Below are positions 41,512 to 52,754 of a DNA stretch of 64,000 nt, in pieces; positions within the stretch are counted from its first letter, which is position 1, and the number at the start of each line of letters is the position of its first letter. This DNA comes from Euglena gracilis (Eukaryota > Euglenida > Euglenophyceae > Euglenales), in contig CP154954.1 in NCBI GenBank assembly GCA_039621445.1, positions 39,641,816-39,705,815 on the forward strand, given 5' to 3'. A program made the position numbers and the translations under genes. The notes beneath the pieces were generated by a model. The model did no database searches and was not told the origin of the DNA. It saw only the letters and a program-made list of their open reading frames with translations.

Positions 41512-43331
41512 GTGCAGCGCAGATTGCGGCTGCCCCCGTATGCGGGAGAGATGATCTTCCGCACTACGGAGACGTTGGAGCGGGCGATGCGTATGTGCGC
41601 ACACCCTCCAACGGAGCCCTTTATGCAAGCCCTTTGGGATGCATACTGCGCTCAGTTGTTGGTGGTAGCCAACACCCCTGTGGCTCATTGGTGTCCCTGT
41701 GGTCAGGCCCTGATGACAGGGAGACGGTGTTTCTCGTCGGCATTCGATTCCGATTCGAGCCTGGCGAGACCATGATGGACCTGGGCGTGTATGTGCCGCC
41801 CATGCTGCAAACGCAGACGCCGGTGGGATCCCACACCGTGCACATGCGTGAGCACACGCCCCCACCGGTAGGTGAGGCTGTGCATGTCCCACCTGGGATG
41901 ACGAGAATATTTGCTCGCCCGCCCTCGCCGCAGCGAATGCCGCCGCACGTGCCGCCAGCGGAGCAATTTGCCCCGCAGTACGCGACGCACGCGGACTACC
42001 CACGTGGCGCACGCGTGCTCCCATCCGGACAGTCGGACGTGCCCCCTGAGGCATACGTCCAACACATGTTCACGCACTGGATGCCAGAGGCATCACCGGT
42101 CGCCCCTGCCCCTGGAGTTGAGCCACGGCGGCAGGTGGAGCCCATAGTGGTGGAGGATGAACCTCCCCACCGTGTGGCAACCCGACCGCCCAGTGCACCT
42201 CCTGTCCAAACCGGGGATGTCCCGCGTCGGCAGGAGGCTCCCTACTACCACATGACACCTCCGGGAACCGAGCAGGATGAACTTGCTCGGCATTTCCTGC
42301 AGGAGCCAGTATTCGCGTCTGAAGAGCACCGGGCGAGGTATTATTCCTGGCTGGCTGCCCTTCAGGGCCGTGGATACACCCCATACCATCCGTACAAACC
42401 GCAGCTGCGGGTGGCAACCCCGGTATTACCCGGTGAGCCCCCGGCAGGAGCGGCAGGATTACCTGCCACCCTGAAGCGCTATAGGGCTACGGAGGACCTT
42501 ACCCCACAGCCCAGGCGACCCACCCCAGGGGACGCGGAAGGCGGTATGGCAATGCAGGTGGAAGCCAGCCAGGATACCCTGGCTAGACAACCAGCGGCAG
42601 AGGCACAGGCAGCAATGAGCCGTCCTGTTGCCGCAATGCCACCGCCGATCCCTCCGGTATGGAAGGAGCCGCGACCCACTACGCCGAAACCAAGCCCACG
42701 CCAGGCTCCTAGCCAGCGCCCAGCCACGCCATCACCGCGACGTGCAGCGGAACGGCAAGGCCCCTCCCCAGAGAAGGAATGGGAAGGTACCGAACCGACT
42801 GCTGCCGCACCGAGCGCCCGACCTGCTGGTATTCACCAGACGGGGAAGGACAAAGGTAAGGCTGAGGGCAAAGGCAAGGGAGAAGGCAAAGGTGTGGCCG
42901 GCAAAGGCAAAGGTGAGGGCAAGGGTAAGGGTACAGCCCGTGAGGAGGAGGAAGAACCAGCAGAAGTCCTCTCGGACTTTGAGCATATGCTCAGGTTCAA
43001 GGAGGAGCTGGAAGACGAAGGCTGGCGAATGCAGCATGATTACCATGTTGCAGGAAACCGCCCCGTCACTCCTCCAGAGACAGTCATCGATGTGGTATTA
43101 CACCACAGCGAGAACAGAGTCAGACTATTCCATTACGGAATAGATCTGTACGCCTTCGAAGGTGAAGGTGCAGACCTTTGCTGGATGCCCAGCCGGGCTT
43201 TTGGGAGCTATGGTTTTGGCTGGGATACCCCTGCCAGAACTGGGGTCTCTTCAGCGACTCCACTGGTCGCAGTTATCTGCACCAGTTGGGACTGGCATTC
43301 CGGGACCAGCAGGTGTTGGCCCGGATGCTGA
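41512..43331 (+). pseudogene. Element B third coding region (ORF3), N-terminal part
   Basis: 41,512-41,700 in one phase (PPYAGEMIFRTTETLERAMRMCAHPPTEPFMQALWDAYCAQLL), then from about 41,705 another phase to 43,200. Pro-rich low-complexity protein with a Lys/Gly block (GKDKGKAEGKGKGEGKG, near 42,845-42,945), an acidic stretch and a folded-looking segment (LSDFEHMLRFKEELEDEGWRMQHDYHV...VIDVVLHHSENRVRLFHYGIDLYAF). A frame change near 43,190 leads on. Codon use is clearly more GC-rich than gag and pol of B. I recognise no family. It occupies the place where some LTR elements carry env or captured genes, but shows no signal peptide. Confidence 0.5.
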
Positions 43332-45229
43332 AGGCCTACCTCGAATGTATCCATTCAGTAGGACCCCTCGGAGTCCAGTGGAGATACTTTCCGCTGCACC
43401 CCGAAGTAGGACGCCTGATTGAGGTGTTGTGGTGCAACATCCTCCAGGTGCGGCTGGTGAGCCATTACGGCTCAACCTTCCGCGTTCAGCGCGTTTCCCT
43501 GGCTTACCCACAGAGGTATGACCTCTGTTGTAAGTATTGCCTGCAGTAATTTCCTGTCGACTTCTGGGGATTCGGCTTGCGTGGAAGCCTTCCACCGCCT
43601 CGGGATAACCCGGGCCTGGGGATGGGACGCCGCATGCTTATGCATGTGTGCCGCGACGCCCCGGATGTCCAGGGCAGAAGTCGCCGCGTCCACAAGCAGC
43701 GTATTTTTATGCTGCAGCAGTTCTGGTGGCGAGCCTGGACCACCTACGTCATGGACGTGTATATACGTCTCCGTGACCCCCAGGACGATGGACCTGGTAT
43801 GGAAAGTCTGCCACCAGACTACGGCGACCCCGTTGAGGGACCTCGTCGTCGTCGGGTCATCGCCGACCTGCGCCCCAACTGGCACCTGGCCGGTATCGAC
43901 CTGGAAGAACATTTGAGGCGACAGTTTGGCGGTACCCTCGACTGGGAGGTATTCCTCCAGCTGATGAATTACCCGAAGGCCATCCTCGACCTGGGTATGC
44001 CGTTTTTGGCATGCGTGCAGGAGTTCGAGGAAGGGTTTTTCGAGGTCTGGGAAGACACGCGTTACCGCGGATTCCTGGGCCCGAACAGGCCTGCCAACGC
44101 CTGGGTGCAGCCATCATGGCCACCACCCTGGCCCAACCGCCCCAGCAGCAGCACGCTGGCCTTTTACAGGCTGGCGGATGCTCAAGGATGCCGATGGCAC
44201 CCCGACGATCCTCGTTCACTCGAGGATCTGCGCGCCTTCATCGCCCCGGAGGATGAACCTCTGGCGCGAAGGAGACGTGAGGCGTCCGTCGCTTCCACCA
44301 CCGCGATTCCGCGGCGGGAGGAACGCGAACGCAGCCCCTCCGTCACCATTCTGGAGGCAGCGCCGCCATCTCCGACAGGAACGGCAGTGTCCTTCGTCTC
44401 TGCCCCGCGAGTGGCAGGGGAACGATCAGTTTCCCCGGCCCCTGCGACGGCTCCCGTCTGTCCACCGACAGGTGGAGACGAGGAACTCCCCCAGGAGGAA
44501 GGCGAGAACGTCGAGGATATCCTCTACGCTGCTCTGCCTACTCCGGCACAGCCTCGGCCAGACGAAGCACCCATGGGGGATACACCTATGGCTGCAGCGC
44601 CTGTGTCGACGGCTGAGCCTGAAGCCGTGGTGACTGGTGTGGTCGTCGAGGATATCCCCGAGGAACCCGCCAGCCCCACAGCACGAACCTCATTAGGAGG
44701 CCGTGTACTCGGCGCCGTGGTCACTGGCATTACTGCCGTGGCTGCTGCACTAACGCCACGAGGTGGAGGCGTAGCATCAAGCTCCGCCGCCGAGGTCGTG
44801 GAGACACCAGATGTCGGTGTCCCCGCACCCCCATCTCCGGCACCAGTGCAACCACCATCAGGAGATGAACGCCAGCCGACAGAGCCATCTGTCGTAACGG
44901 CTACAACGGAGGATCAACCTCCAGTAGCACCTGCGCCAGCGGTTGTGGAGGATCAACCTCCTCGGCCAGACGTCGAAATGGAAGTGGAGGAAATACCCCC
45001 ACGACCACCGACACCGCGCAGACCCTCTGACACCCCGACGACAATGGGAGAGTTTCCGGGAGTGTCAGGGCCTGTGGAAGCACCGGTTCCGGTGACAACC
45101 ACAGTCCCACGCCCCCGCGGGAAGGATGAACCTGCTCGACGGACGCCGGCTGAACAACCCCAGGAACGCGTACCAACGCCTCGGAGCGTCATGCGCGATC
45201 CAGCGGTCATGATGCCCGCTTCGCCCTGA
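43178..45229 (+). pseudogene. Element B ORF3, middle part
   Basis: One phase with TAA at 43,547-43,549 and TGA at 45,227-45,229. The first 300 residues look folded (FWELWFWLGYPCQNWGLF, WWRAWTTYVMDVYIRL, LDWEVFLQLMNYPKAILDLGMPFLACVQEFEEGFFEVW). The rest is Pro/Glu/Ala-rich with a short hydrophobic stretch LGAVVTGITAVAAAL (near 44,710-44,757), too weak and isolated to call a membrane anchor. No known domain. The open frame at 43,577-45,229 alone is 550 codons, so decay is recent relative to its length. Confidence 0.5.
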
Positions 45230-45990
45230 CGACAATCGTCTGCTCCAGCGAAACCTGCTCCTGATACCAGGAGTAAGCCGCAGCCATCGCCTCCTGATTC
45301 CGGGAGTGCGAAGCCGAAAGGAGGCAAGCCGGGTGCTGCACCCTGTAAGCCCCCTGTCCAAGGCGGTGATGGGAAACCACCACCGAAAGGTGGCGCTGGA
45401 GGCCAGACCGGCGGACAGCCAAAAGGCCCTACGACATTGCACGACTATTCGGCCGTGCCATCGTCCGGGTACGGCCAGAGCAAACCGAAAGGTAAGGCTC
45501 GTGGTCGACAGACCCAATCTTCCGCCGGTTCGACGGATGAGGAGCAGGATGAACCTGCTTCACCTCCCGTGTCTGCGGATGCCCAGCTCTGGGCTCAGGA
45601 TATCCTGACCAGCCTAGGCACCGTGGAACAAAGGACGAGGAAGCTGGCTGCTATTCGGCACCAGAAATGGTCACTGAATCGATGGATTTAGCCCCTCTTC
45701 GTCCGAGGAGAACCTTTCCACTATGTCCCGGAACACACCTGGACATTTTGGAACAGGCGCTCACCCCAAGCACTGGCAAAGTACTTCGGTGAGGACTGCG
45801 TGTTGGATTTCCAGCACGGCACGTCCTTTGCCTGGACGTGCACCGTGTGCCACCATGTGCGGCACAACCAGCCACTTGTGCATGTGTGCAAGCGGCAGGT
45901 GCAATCCACGACGTTCCATCACAGGGCATTTGTGCCGAACTGTGTGGCGCTCGTATGTGGCGAGTGCCACACAGCGACTTCCGAAAGGTA
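45230..45990 (+). pseudogene. Element B ORF3, C-terminal Cys/His-rich part
   Basis: Same phase as the middle part, with TAG at 45,689-45,691. Lys/Gly/Pro-rich linker, then HYVPEHTWTFWNRRSP and a Cys/His cluster: CTVCHHVRHNQPLVHVC (near 45,839-45,889) followed by CVALVCGECH (near 45,940-45,969). Together they can bind one or two zinc ions; the spacing fits no zinc-finger class I know. It ends at TAG 45,988-45,990 and continues in another phase. Confidence 0.5.
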
Positions 45991-46620
45991 GAAAGCTACC
46001 GCCACACGGGAATGGCCCGTGAGTTCCAGATCGACGCTGGGGCAATGCGCCTCGCCGTCGAGGAACACGCCAGGGTAAGAGTGCCTTACCTCTGGACTGA
46101 TGGCGACTGGGATACACAGGTTTACCCCCTGTTCTTCAAGCGTCAGCATGGCGGATACGCCTTGCCACTTTGGCCTCCTGAAGAACACGATTTGGTGGAC
46201 TTCAGAGGTTGGTTGGCGGCTGTATTACGGCCCCATACCGCAAGAGCTCGGACAGCGAGGTGGGCGTATGACGTCAACTTCAAGCAGACCCCGGGGATGC
46301 CCCCGCAGGTGCCTGCGAATCACCCCCGGATGAATTACATCATCTGGCCGGTGATGCTGCCCAGAATTTTCTGGGAGCACCTCCAACGGTACCTTCAGCA
46401 TCATGCTGACCGTACCAGGGAGAAGCTGCCGGACAGTTGGATCAAGGAATGGGAGACCCCTTCCTTTGATGCCAACGATCCGGAGCTCAACATCATTCGG
46501 AGTGAATCAGCTCCACCACGTTCCCCACGCCAACTGGAGTTGGTCGAGGACCCATTAGGGGACCCTCAACACGACTACTGGCGTGAGGTACGCGAACGCC
46601 CAGCCAATAGAGGCAGGTGA
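45838..46620 (+). pseudogene. Element B ORF3, C-terminal end
   Basis: From about 45,970 this phase carries on the protein: REFQIDAGAMRLAVEEHARVRVPYLWTDGDWDTQVYPLFFKRQHGGYALPLWPPEEHDLVDFRGWLAAVLRP and further folded-looking sequence with many aromatics (MNYIIWPVMLPRIFWEHLQRYL), ending at TGA 46,618-46,620. Unknown family. Together with the preceding parts it would make a protein of roughly 1,650-1,700 residues. Confidence 0.5.
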
Positions 46621-46632
46621 GGTGTCTGTCAG

Positions 46633-46738
46633 CGCCAATGCGGCGTCTTTCAGAACCCTCGTCAGGTATTCGCCTGAACCCTTGTTCGGGTATTCGCCCG
46701 AGCAACCCTTCGAAGACCCTTTGCGGTATTCGCCGCTA
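46633..46738 (+). other. Cluster of three covarying hairpins with the same TATTCG loop
   Basis: TCAGG-TATTCG-CCTGA (46,662-46,677), TCGGG-TATTCG-CCCGA (46,686-46,701) and GCGG-TATTCG-CCGC (46,723-46,736). The six-base loop is constant while both stem arms change together. A fourth stem, CGCC-AATGC-GGCG, lies at 46,633-46,645. It sits just after the ORF3 stop, in the 3' untranslated region of B. Confidence 0.75.
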
Positions 46739-47430
46739 GTAAGTTCCCACCGGGATGCTGCCATGTGCAGGATTCCGTGCGCATGCATGCACATCCCCCT
46801 CCCCTCTCCCCTCTCGCGGGCTTGCGACACGCAGCGCACAGGGCCGAAGGCCTCTTTTCTTTCCTTTCCCTTTTTCTTTTTGGCCGTTTGAGGCCTTCAG
46901 GCTGCCAGGCAGCACCTTTTCTGGCCTAAGCCAACCCCCCACTCCTCTCTACTTTCCCCCCGGGACAAATGCTGTCGCCGGCAGTTGGTTTTGTAGAGTA
47001 GGACTTTTCTTTTGCGTGGTCAGGTTTGACTGGCCATGCGCCCTGCCCAGTTTTGACTGGTCAGAGGCCCCCTCCTTCCACACCCTCCCCATGGGTATTC
47101 CCGGAATGCCCATGGACCAACCCCAAGTGCCTTTAGCACACCCAAACTGGGTGGATGGGTTTGCTTGGCAAGGAAACCTGCCAGCCCCATTTTCACCAGT
47201 GGGCTATAGTATACTATACACCCATAAGCCACCGCAAAGTAGGTGAAACCATTTTGCTCGTTTTGGGCTTTTGGGTCCCCCTCCTTTCCGCCCCCCTTTT
47301 TGAGTGGACCCCTGTGCGACGGAAAGGGCCCCTGTGGATGCGCCAGGGTGCACCTCCCACAGACCAGGTCTGTGTCCGAAAGGCCTGTGGCCAGAATGCC
47401 TGGTCCAAAGAGGAAATCGGGCATAGCCCT
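46739..47430. other. Rest of the 3' untranslated region of element B; no gene seen
   Basis: Pyrimidine-rich at first, then mixed. Open frames on both strands overlap and lack any recognisable domain. TAGTATACTATA at 47,207-47,218 is a nearly perfect palindrome. Confidence 0.45.
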
Positions 47431-47440
47431 GGGAGGGGGA
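47431..47440 (+). promoter_or_regulatory. Polypurine tract of element B
   Basis: GGGAGGGGGA directly before the TGTGTACC start of the 3' LTR. Confidence 0.6.
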
Positions 47441-47750
47441 TGTGTACCAGGCGTATGCTTCTGTCCCCTTCCGTTGAGGAAGTTAGGATGGAAGCAGATC
47501 CTATTAGGATTTCCTAATGGGTGCCCCTTCTCTCTCCACAGGTGGTATTCTTTATTCTGTTTGTCTTCCTTTTCTCCAGACCGGACTTGGATATCCAGTC
47601 CGTCCTCCCTGCATTGCTCTGTGCTTTGCTTCTTGGGAAGTGGGAAAAGGGTTTTCTGTTACTCTGATTTTCAGTTCCCAAGTAAGTGCGCCAAGGCGAA
47701 AGCGAAGGCTTTTGGGAATTGGGAAAGGGCAATTGGGAATCAGACGTACA
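47441..47750 (+). repeat. 3' LTR of element B
   Basis: TGTGTACC...GACGTACA, 310 bp, followed at once by minisatellite sequence (CTCGCGGCCGAAGC). Related to the 228-bp 5' LTR but clearly diverged, with an internal segment (about 47,462-47,540) missing from the 5' copy. Confidence 0.65.
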
Positions 47751-50700
47751 CTCGCGGCCGAAGCAAGCAAATGGCTTCACCGGCGGCCGAAGTAAGCAAA
47801 TGGCCGCTGGTGCGGCTGAAGTAAGCAAATGGCCGGTGTGGCCGAAGCAAGCACCTGACTGCTGGTGCGGCCGAAGCAAGCAAAAAAAAATGGCTGCGCA
47901 CGGCGGCCGATGCAAGCAAATGGCCGCTAGTGCGGCCGCAGGAAGCAAATGTCTGCTCTTGCGGCCGAAGCAAGCAAATGGCTGGGAGTGTGGCCAAAGT
48001 AAGCAAATGGCTGCTAGTGCGGCCGAAGCAAGCAAATGGCGACTAGTGCGCTGAAGCAAGCAAATGGCTTCTACGGCGGCCGATGCAAGCAAATGGCTGC
48101 TGAAGCAAGCAAATGGCCGGTGTGACCGAAGCAAGCAAATGGCTTCTAGTGCGGCCGAAGCAAGCAAAGGGTTGCTGGTGCGGCTGAGCAAGCAAATGCC
48201 TGTATTGCGCTGAACCAAGCAAATGGCTTCTACGGCGGCCGAAGCAAGCAAATGGCTGCTAGTGCGGCCGAGGCAAGCAAATGGCTGCTAGTGCGGCCGA
48301 AGCAAGCAAAAATGGCCGAAGCAAGCAAAAAAAAAGTGGCTGCTACGGGGGCCGATGCAAGAAAATGGCTGCTGGTGCGGCCGAAGCAAGCAAATGGCTG
48401 CTGGTGCGGCCGAAGCAAGTAAATGGCTCCTAGTGCAGCCGAAGCAAGCAAATGGCTGCTGGTGCGGCCAAAGCAAGCAAATGGCCGGAGTGGCCGAAGC
48501 AAGCAAATGGTGGCTGAAGCAAACAAATGGCCGGTGTGGCCGAAGCAAGCAAGTGGCTGCCAGTGCGGCCGAAGCAAGCAAATGGCTGCTAGTGCAGCCG
48601 AAGCAAGCAAATGGCTGCCACGGCGGCCGATGCAAGCAAATGGCCGCAAGTGCGGCCGAAGCAAGCAAATGGCTGCTAGTGCGGCCGAAGAAAACAAATG
48701 GCCGGTGTGGTCGAAGCAAGCAAATGGCTGCTAGTGCGGCCGAAGCAAGCAAATGGCTGCTGGTGCGGCCGAAGCAAGCAAATGGCCGGAGTGGCCCAAG
48801 CAAGCAAATGGTTGCTGAAGCAAACAAATGGCCGGTGTGGCCGAAGCAAGCAAATGGCTGCTAGTGCGGCCGACGCAAGCAAATGGCTGCTGGTGCAGCT
48901 GAAGCAAGCAAATGGCAGCTGGCGCGGCCGAAGCAAGCAAATGGCTGCTAGGGCGGCCGAAGCAAGCAAATGGCACATTGCTGAATGGCTGCTGGTGCGG
49001 CCGAAGCAAGCAAATTGCCAGTCCGAAGCAAGCAAATGGCCGCTGGTGCGGTCAAAGCAAGCAAATGACTGCTGGTGCGGCCAAAGCAAGCAAATGGCTG
49101 CTGGCGCAGCCGAAGCAAGCTATTGGCTGCTAGAGCGGCCGAAGCAAGCAAATGCCTGCTGGTGAGGCCGAAGGACGCAAATGGCTGCTGGTGCGGCCGA
49201 AGCAAGCAAATGGCTTCACCGGCGGCCGAAGCAAGCAAATGGCCGCTGGTGCGGCTGAAGTAAGCAAATGGCCGGTGTGGCCGAAGCAAGCAAACGGCTG
49301 CTAGTGCGGCCGAAGCAAGCAAACAAATATGGCTGCTGCGGCGGCCGATGCAAGCAAATGGCCGCTAGTGCGGCCGAAGCAAGCAAATGGCTGCTAGTGC
49401 GGCCGAAGCAAGCAAATTGCTGCTAGTGTGGCCGAAGTAAGCAAATGGCTGCTAGTGCGGCCGAAGCGAGCAAATGGCCGCTGGTGCGCTGAAGCAAGCA
49501 AATGGCTTCTACGGCGGCCGAAGCAAGCAAATGGCTGCTGAAGCAAGCAAATGGCCGGTGTGGCCGAAGCAAGCAAATGGCTGCTAGTGCGGCCGAAGCA
49601 AGCAAATGGCTGCTGAAGCAAGCAAATGGCCGGTGTGGCCGCAGCAAGCAAATGGCTTCTAGTGCGGCCGAAGCAAGCAAATGGCTGCCAGCGCGGCCGA
49701 AGCAAGCAAATGGCTGCTACGGCTGCCGATGCAAGCAAATGGCCGCAAGTGCGGCCGAAGCAAGCAAATGGCTGCTAGTGCTGCCGAGGCAAACAAATGG
49801 CCGGTGTGGTCGAAGCAATCAAATGGCTGCTAGTGCGGCCGAAGCAAGCAAATGGCTGCTGGTGCGGCCGAAGCAAGCAAATGGCCGGAGTGGCCCAAGC
49901 AAGCAAATGGTTGCTGAAGCAAACAAATGCCCGGTGTGGCCGAAGCAAGCAAATGGCTGCTAGTGCGGCCGAAGCAAGCAAATGGCTGCTGGTGTGGCTG
50001 AAGCAAGCAAATGGCAGCTGGCGCGGCCGAAGCAAGCAAATGGCTGCTAGGGCGGCCGAAGCAAGCAAATGGCACATTGCTGAATGGCTCCTGGTGCGGC
50101 CGAAGCAAGCAAATTGCCAGTCCGAAGCAAGCAAATGGCCGCTGGTGCGGTCAAAGCAAGCAAAGGGCTGCTGGTGCGGCCGAAGCAAGCAAATGGCTGC
50201 TGGCGCAGCCGAAGCAAGCTATTGGCTGCTACGGCGGCCGAAGCAAGCAAGTGGCTGCTGGTGCTGTTGAAGCAGGCATATTGCCAGTCCGAAGCAAGCA
50301 AATGGCTGCTGGTGCGGCGGAAGCAAGCAAATGGCTGCTAGTGCGGCCGAAGCAAGAAAATGGCTGCTGGTGCGGGCAAAGCAAGCAAAGGGCTGCTGGT
50401 GCGGCCGAAGCAAGCAAATGGCTGCCAGTGCTGCCGAAGCAAGCAAATGGCTGCTGGCGGTGCCGAAGCAAGCAAATGGTTCCTGGCCGAAGCAAGCAAA
50501 TGGCCGCTGGCGCGGCCGAAGCAAGCAAATGGCCGGTGTGGCCGAAGCAAGCAAATGGCTGCTAGTGCGGCCGAAGCAAGCAAATGGCTGCTAGTGCGGC
50601 CGAAGCAAGCAAATGGCTGCTAGTGCGGCCGAAGCAAGCAAATGGCCGCTAGTGCGCTGAAGCAAGCAAATGGCTTCTACGGCGGCCGAAGCAAGCAAAT

Positions 50701-52310
50701 GGCTGCTGGAAGCAAGCAAATGGCCCGTGTGGCCGAAGCAAGCAAATGGCTTCTAGTGCGGCCACAGGAGGCAAATGGCTGCCAGCGCGGCCGAAGCAAG
50801 CAAATGGCTGCTACTGCGGCCGAAGCAAGCAAAGGGCTGCTGGTGCGGCCGAGCAAGGAAATGGCTGCTAATGCGGCTGAAGCAAGCAAATGGCTTCTAC
50901 GGCGGCCGAAGCAGGCAAATGGCTGCTAGTGCGGCCGAAGCAAGCAAGAATGGCCGAAGCAAGCAAAAAAAATGGCTGCTACGGCGGCCGATGCAAGCAA
51001 ATGGCCGCTAGTGCAGCCGAGGCAAGCAAATGGCTGCTGGTGCGGCCGAAGCAAGCAAATGGCTGCTGGTGCGGCCGAAGCAAGCAAATGGTTGCTGAAG
51101 CAAACAAAATGGCTGGTGTGGCCGAAGCAAGCAAATGGCTGCTAGTGCGGCAGAAGCAAGCAAATGGCTGCTGGTGCGGCCGAAGCAAGCAAATGGCTGC
51201 TACTGCGGCCGAAGCAAGCAAATGGCTGCTGGTGCGGCCGAAGCAAGCAAATGGCTGCTAGTGCGGCCGAAGCAAGCAAATGGCTGCTGGTGCGGCTGAA
51301 CTAAGCAAATGGCTGCTACTGCGGCCGAAGCAAGCAAAGGGCTGCTGGTGCGGCCGAAGCAAGCAAAAGGCCGGGAGTGGCCGAAGCAAGCAAATGGTTG
51401 CTGAAGCAAACAAAATGGCCGGTGTGGCCGAAGCAAGCAAATGGCTGCTAGTGTGGCCGAAGCAAGCAAATGGCTGCTACTGCGGCCGAAGCAAGCAAAG
51501 GGCTGCTGGTGCGGCCGAAGCAAGCAAATGGCCGAAGTGGCCCAAGCAAACAAATGGCTGCTAGTGCGGCCGAAGCAAGCAAATGGCTGCTGGTGCGGCT
51601 GAACCAAGCAAATGGCTGCTACTGCAGCCGAAGCAAGCAAATGGCTGCTAGTGCGGCCGAAGCAAGCAAATGGCTGCTGGTGCGGCCGAAGCAAGCAAAA
51701 ATGGCTGGAGTGGCCGAAGCAAGCAAATGGTTGCTGAAGCAAACAAAATGGCCGGTGTGGCCGAAACAAGCAAATGGCTGCTAGTGCGGCCGAAGCAAGC
51801 AAATGGCTGCTGGTGCGGCTGAACCAAGCAAATGGCTGCTACTGCGGCCGAAGCAATCAAAGGGCTGCTGGTGCGGCCGAAGCATGCAAATGGCTGGTCA
51901 GTGCGGCCGAAGCAAGCAGATGGCTGCTGGTGCGGCTGAACCAAGCAAATGGCTGCTACTGCGGCCGAAGCAAGCAAAGGGCTGCTGGTGCGGCCGAAGC
52001 AAGCAAATGGCCGGTGTGGCCGAAGCAAGCAAATGTTTGGCAGTGCTGCCGAAGCAGGCAAATGGCTGCCAGCATGGCTGCTAGGGCGGCGGAAGCAAAC
52101 TATTGGCACGTTGCTGAATGGGTGTTAGCGCGGCCGAAGCAAGCAAATGGCCGGTGTGGCCAAGGAAGCAAATGGTTGCCAGTGGCCGAAGCAATCAAAT
52201 GTCTGGTGGTGTGGCCGAAGCAAGCAAATGGCTGCCAGCATGGCTAAAGCAAGCAAATGACCGGCAAGGCCGATGCAAACAAATGGCCGGTCCGGTGCAA
52301 GCAATCAGTG
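47751..52310. repeat. Minisatellite array 2, about 29-bp unit
   Basis: About 155 units of the same family as array 1, same orientation, with the same middles plus CTTCTACGG and CTTCACCGG variants. Units become irregular after about 52,000. A few composite units contain AAAAAATGGCTGCTACGG. No coding function is supported: the open frames on both strands follow from the unit sequence. Confidence 0.95.
48700..50290. repeat. About 1.1-kb higher-order duplication inside array 2
   Basis: Rare variant units recur in the same order 1,099 bp apart: the TGGCACATTGCTGAATGGCT unit at 48,971 and 50,070, the neighbouring AAATTGCCAGTCCG unit, and the AATGGTTGCTGAAGCAAAC unit near 48,807 and 49,907. This indicates duplication of a block of about 38 units. 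Confidence 0.75.
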
Positions 52311-52754
52311 CGGTGAGTGCCCAAGGCGGCAGAATGTTTGTTGTGAGAGATGATCTCAGTTTGGCAAAGCGCTGCCACAAGCTACATTACCAAAGCAAAT
52401 GTCCTTCTTGGTGATTTCTATTGAATAGGTGGTGCAAAAATTCAGGGGCAGGTTATAGGTGCCTGGCCAGCAATTGCATTGCCACGGAACCGACCCATCT
52501 TGACAGCCCTGCTGATGTTTGATGGTGGTCAGTATTGGGCCACTCACAAGTTACGTGGTGCTTTGTGCATATTTCGCTTGTGTTGTTTTCGGAGCAATTC
52601 TGCTTGCAGGTTCGGCAACTTTATCAGACGGCATTTTCGCTTTTTGTTGTGCTTTTTTGTGGGGGTTTGTGTTCTGCGGGACACACTTTGGGGGATGCCA
52701 GGCGGCAAGCAGCGCCACCGCTGGCTGCTGGCGCGGCAGAAGTGGCAGGATGGC
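52311..52754. other. No gene recognised between array 2 and the dispersed repeat
   Basis: Unique-looking sequence, pyrimidine-rich near 52,610-52,680, with no supported coding region or structural signal. Confidence 0.4.

Larger units (their letters stand above)
18411..47750 (+). mobile_element. Element B: long Ty3/gypsy-type LTR retrotransposon, interrupted by element C
   Basis: Both ends carry related terminal sequences starting TGT and ending GACGTACA. The 3' copy is preceded by a polypurine tract and the 5' copy is followed by PBS-like sequence. Without the nested 13-kb element C the length is about 16.3 kb. Order: 5' LTR, PBS repeats, gag, protease, linker, RT, RNase H, integrase, chromodomain, a roughly 5-kb extra coding region, 3' LTR. 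Both flanks are the same minisatellite, so B inserted into that array. No clear target duplication. Many stops and diverged LTRs indicate an old, inactive copy. Confidence 0.75.

Noticed and set aside
44707-44757. Transmembrane segment making ORF3 an envelope protein
   Set aside because: The stretch is only about 15 weakly hydrophobic residues, Ala/Val/Thr-rich, with no signal peptide or glycoprotein-like cysteine pattern.
47686-52247. Repeat-rich open frames in array 2, and short Cys-rich peptides on the minus strand
   Set aside because: Same minisatellite artefact; ends are set by the CTAG variant units, not by gene structure.
15151-52310. Possible CRISPR array (regular repeats with variable parts)
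   Set aside because: Units are continuous 26-29 bp repeats with no unique spacers of constant length, in a eukaryotic transposon-rich context.
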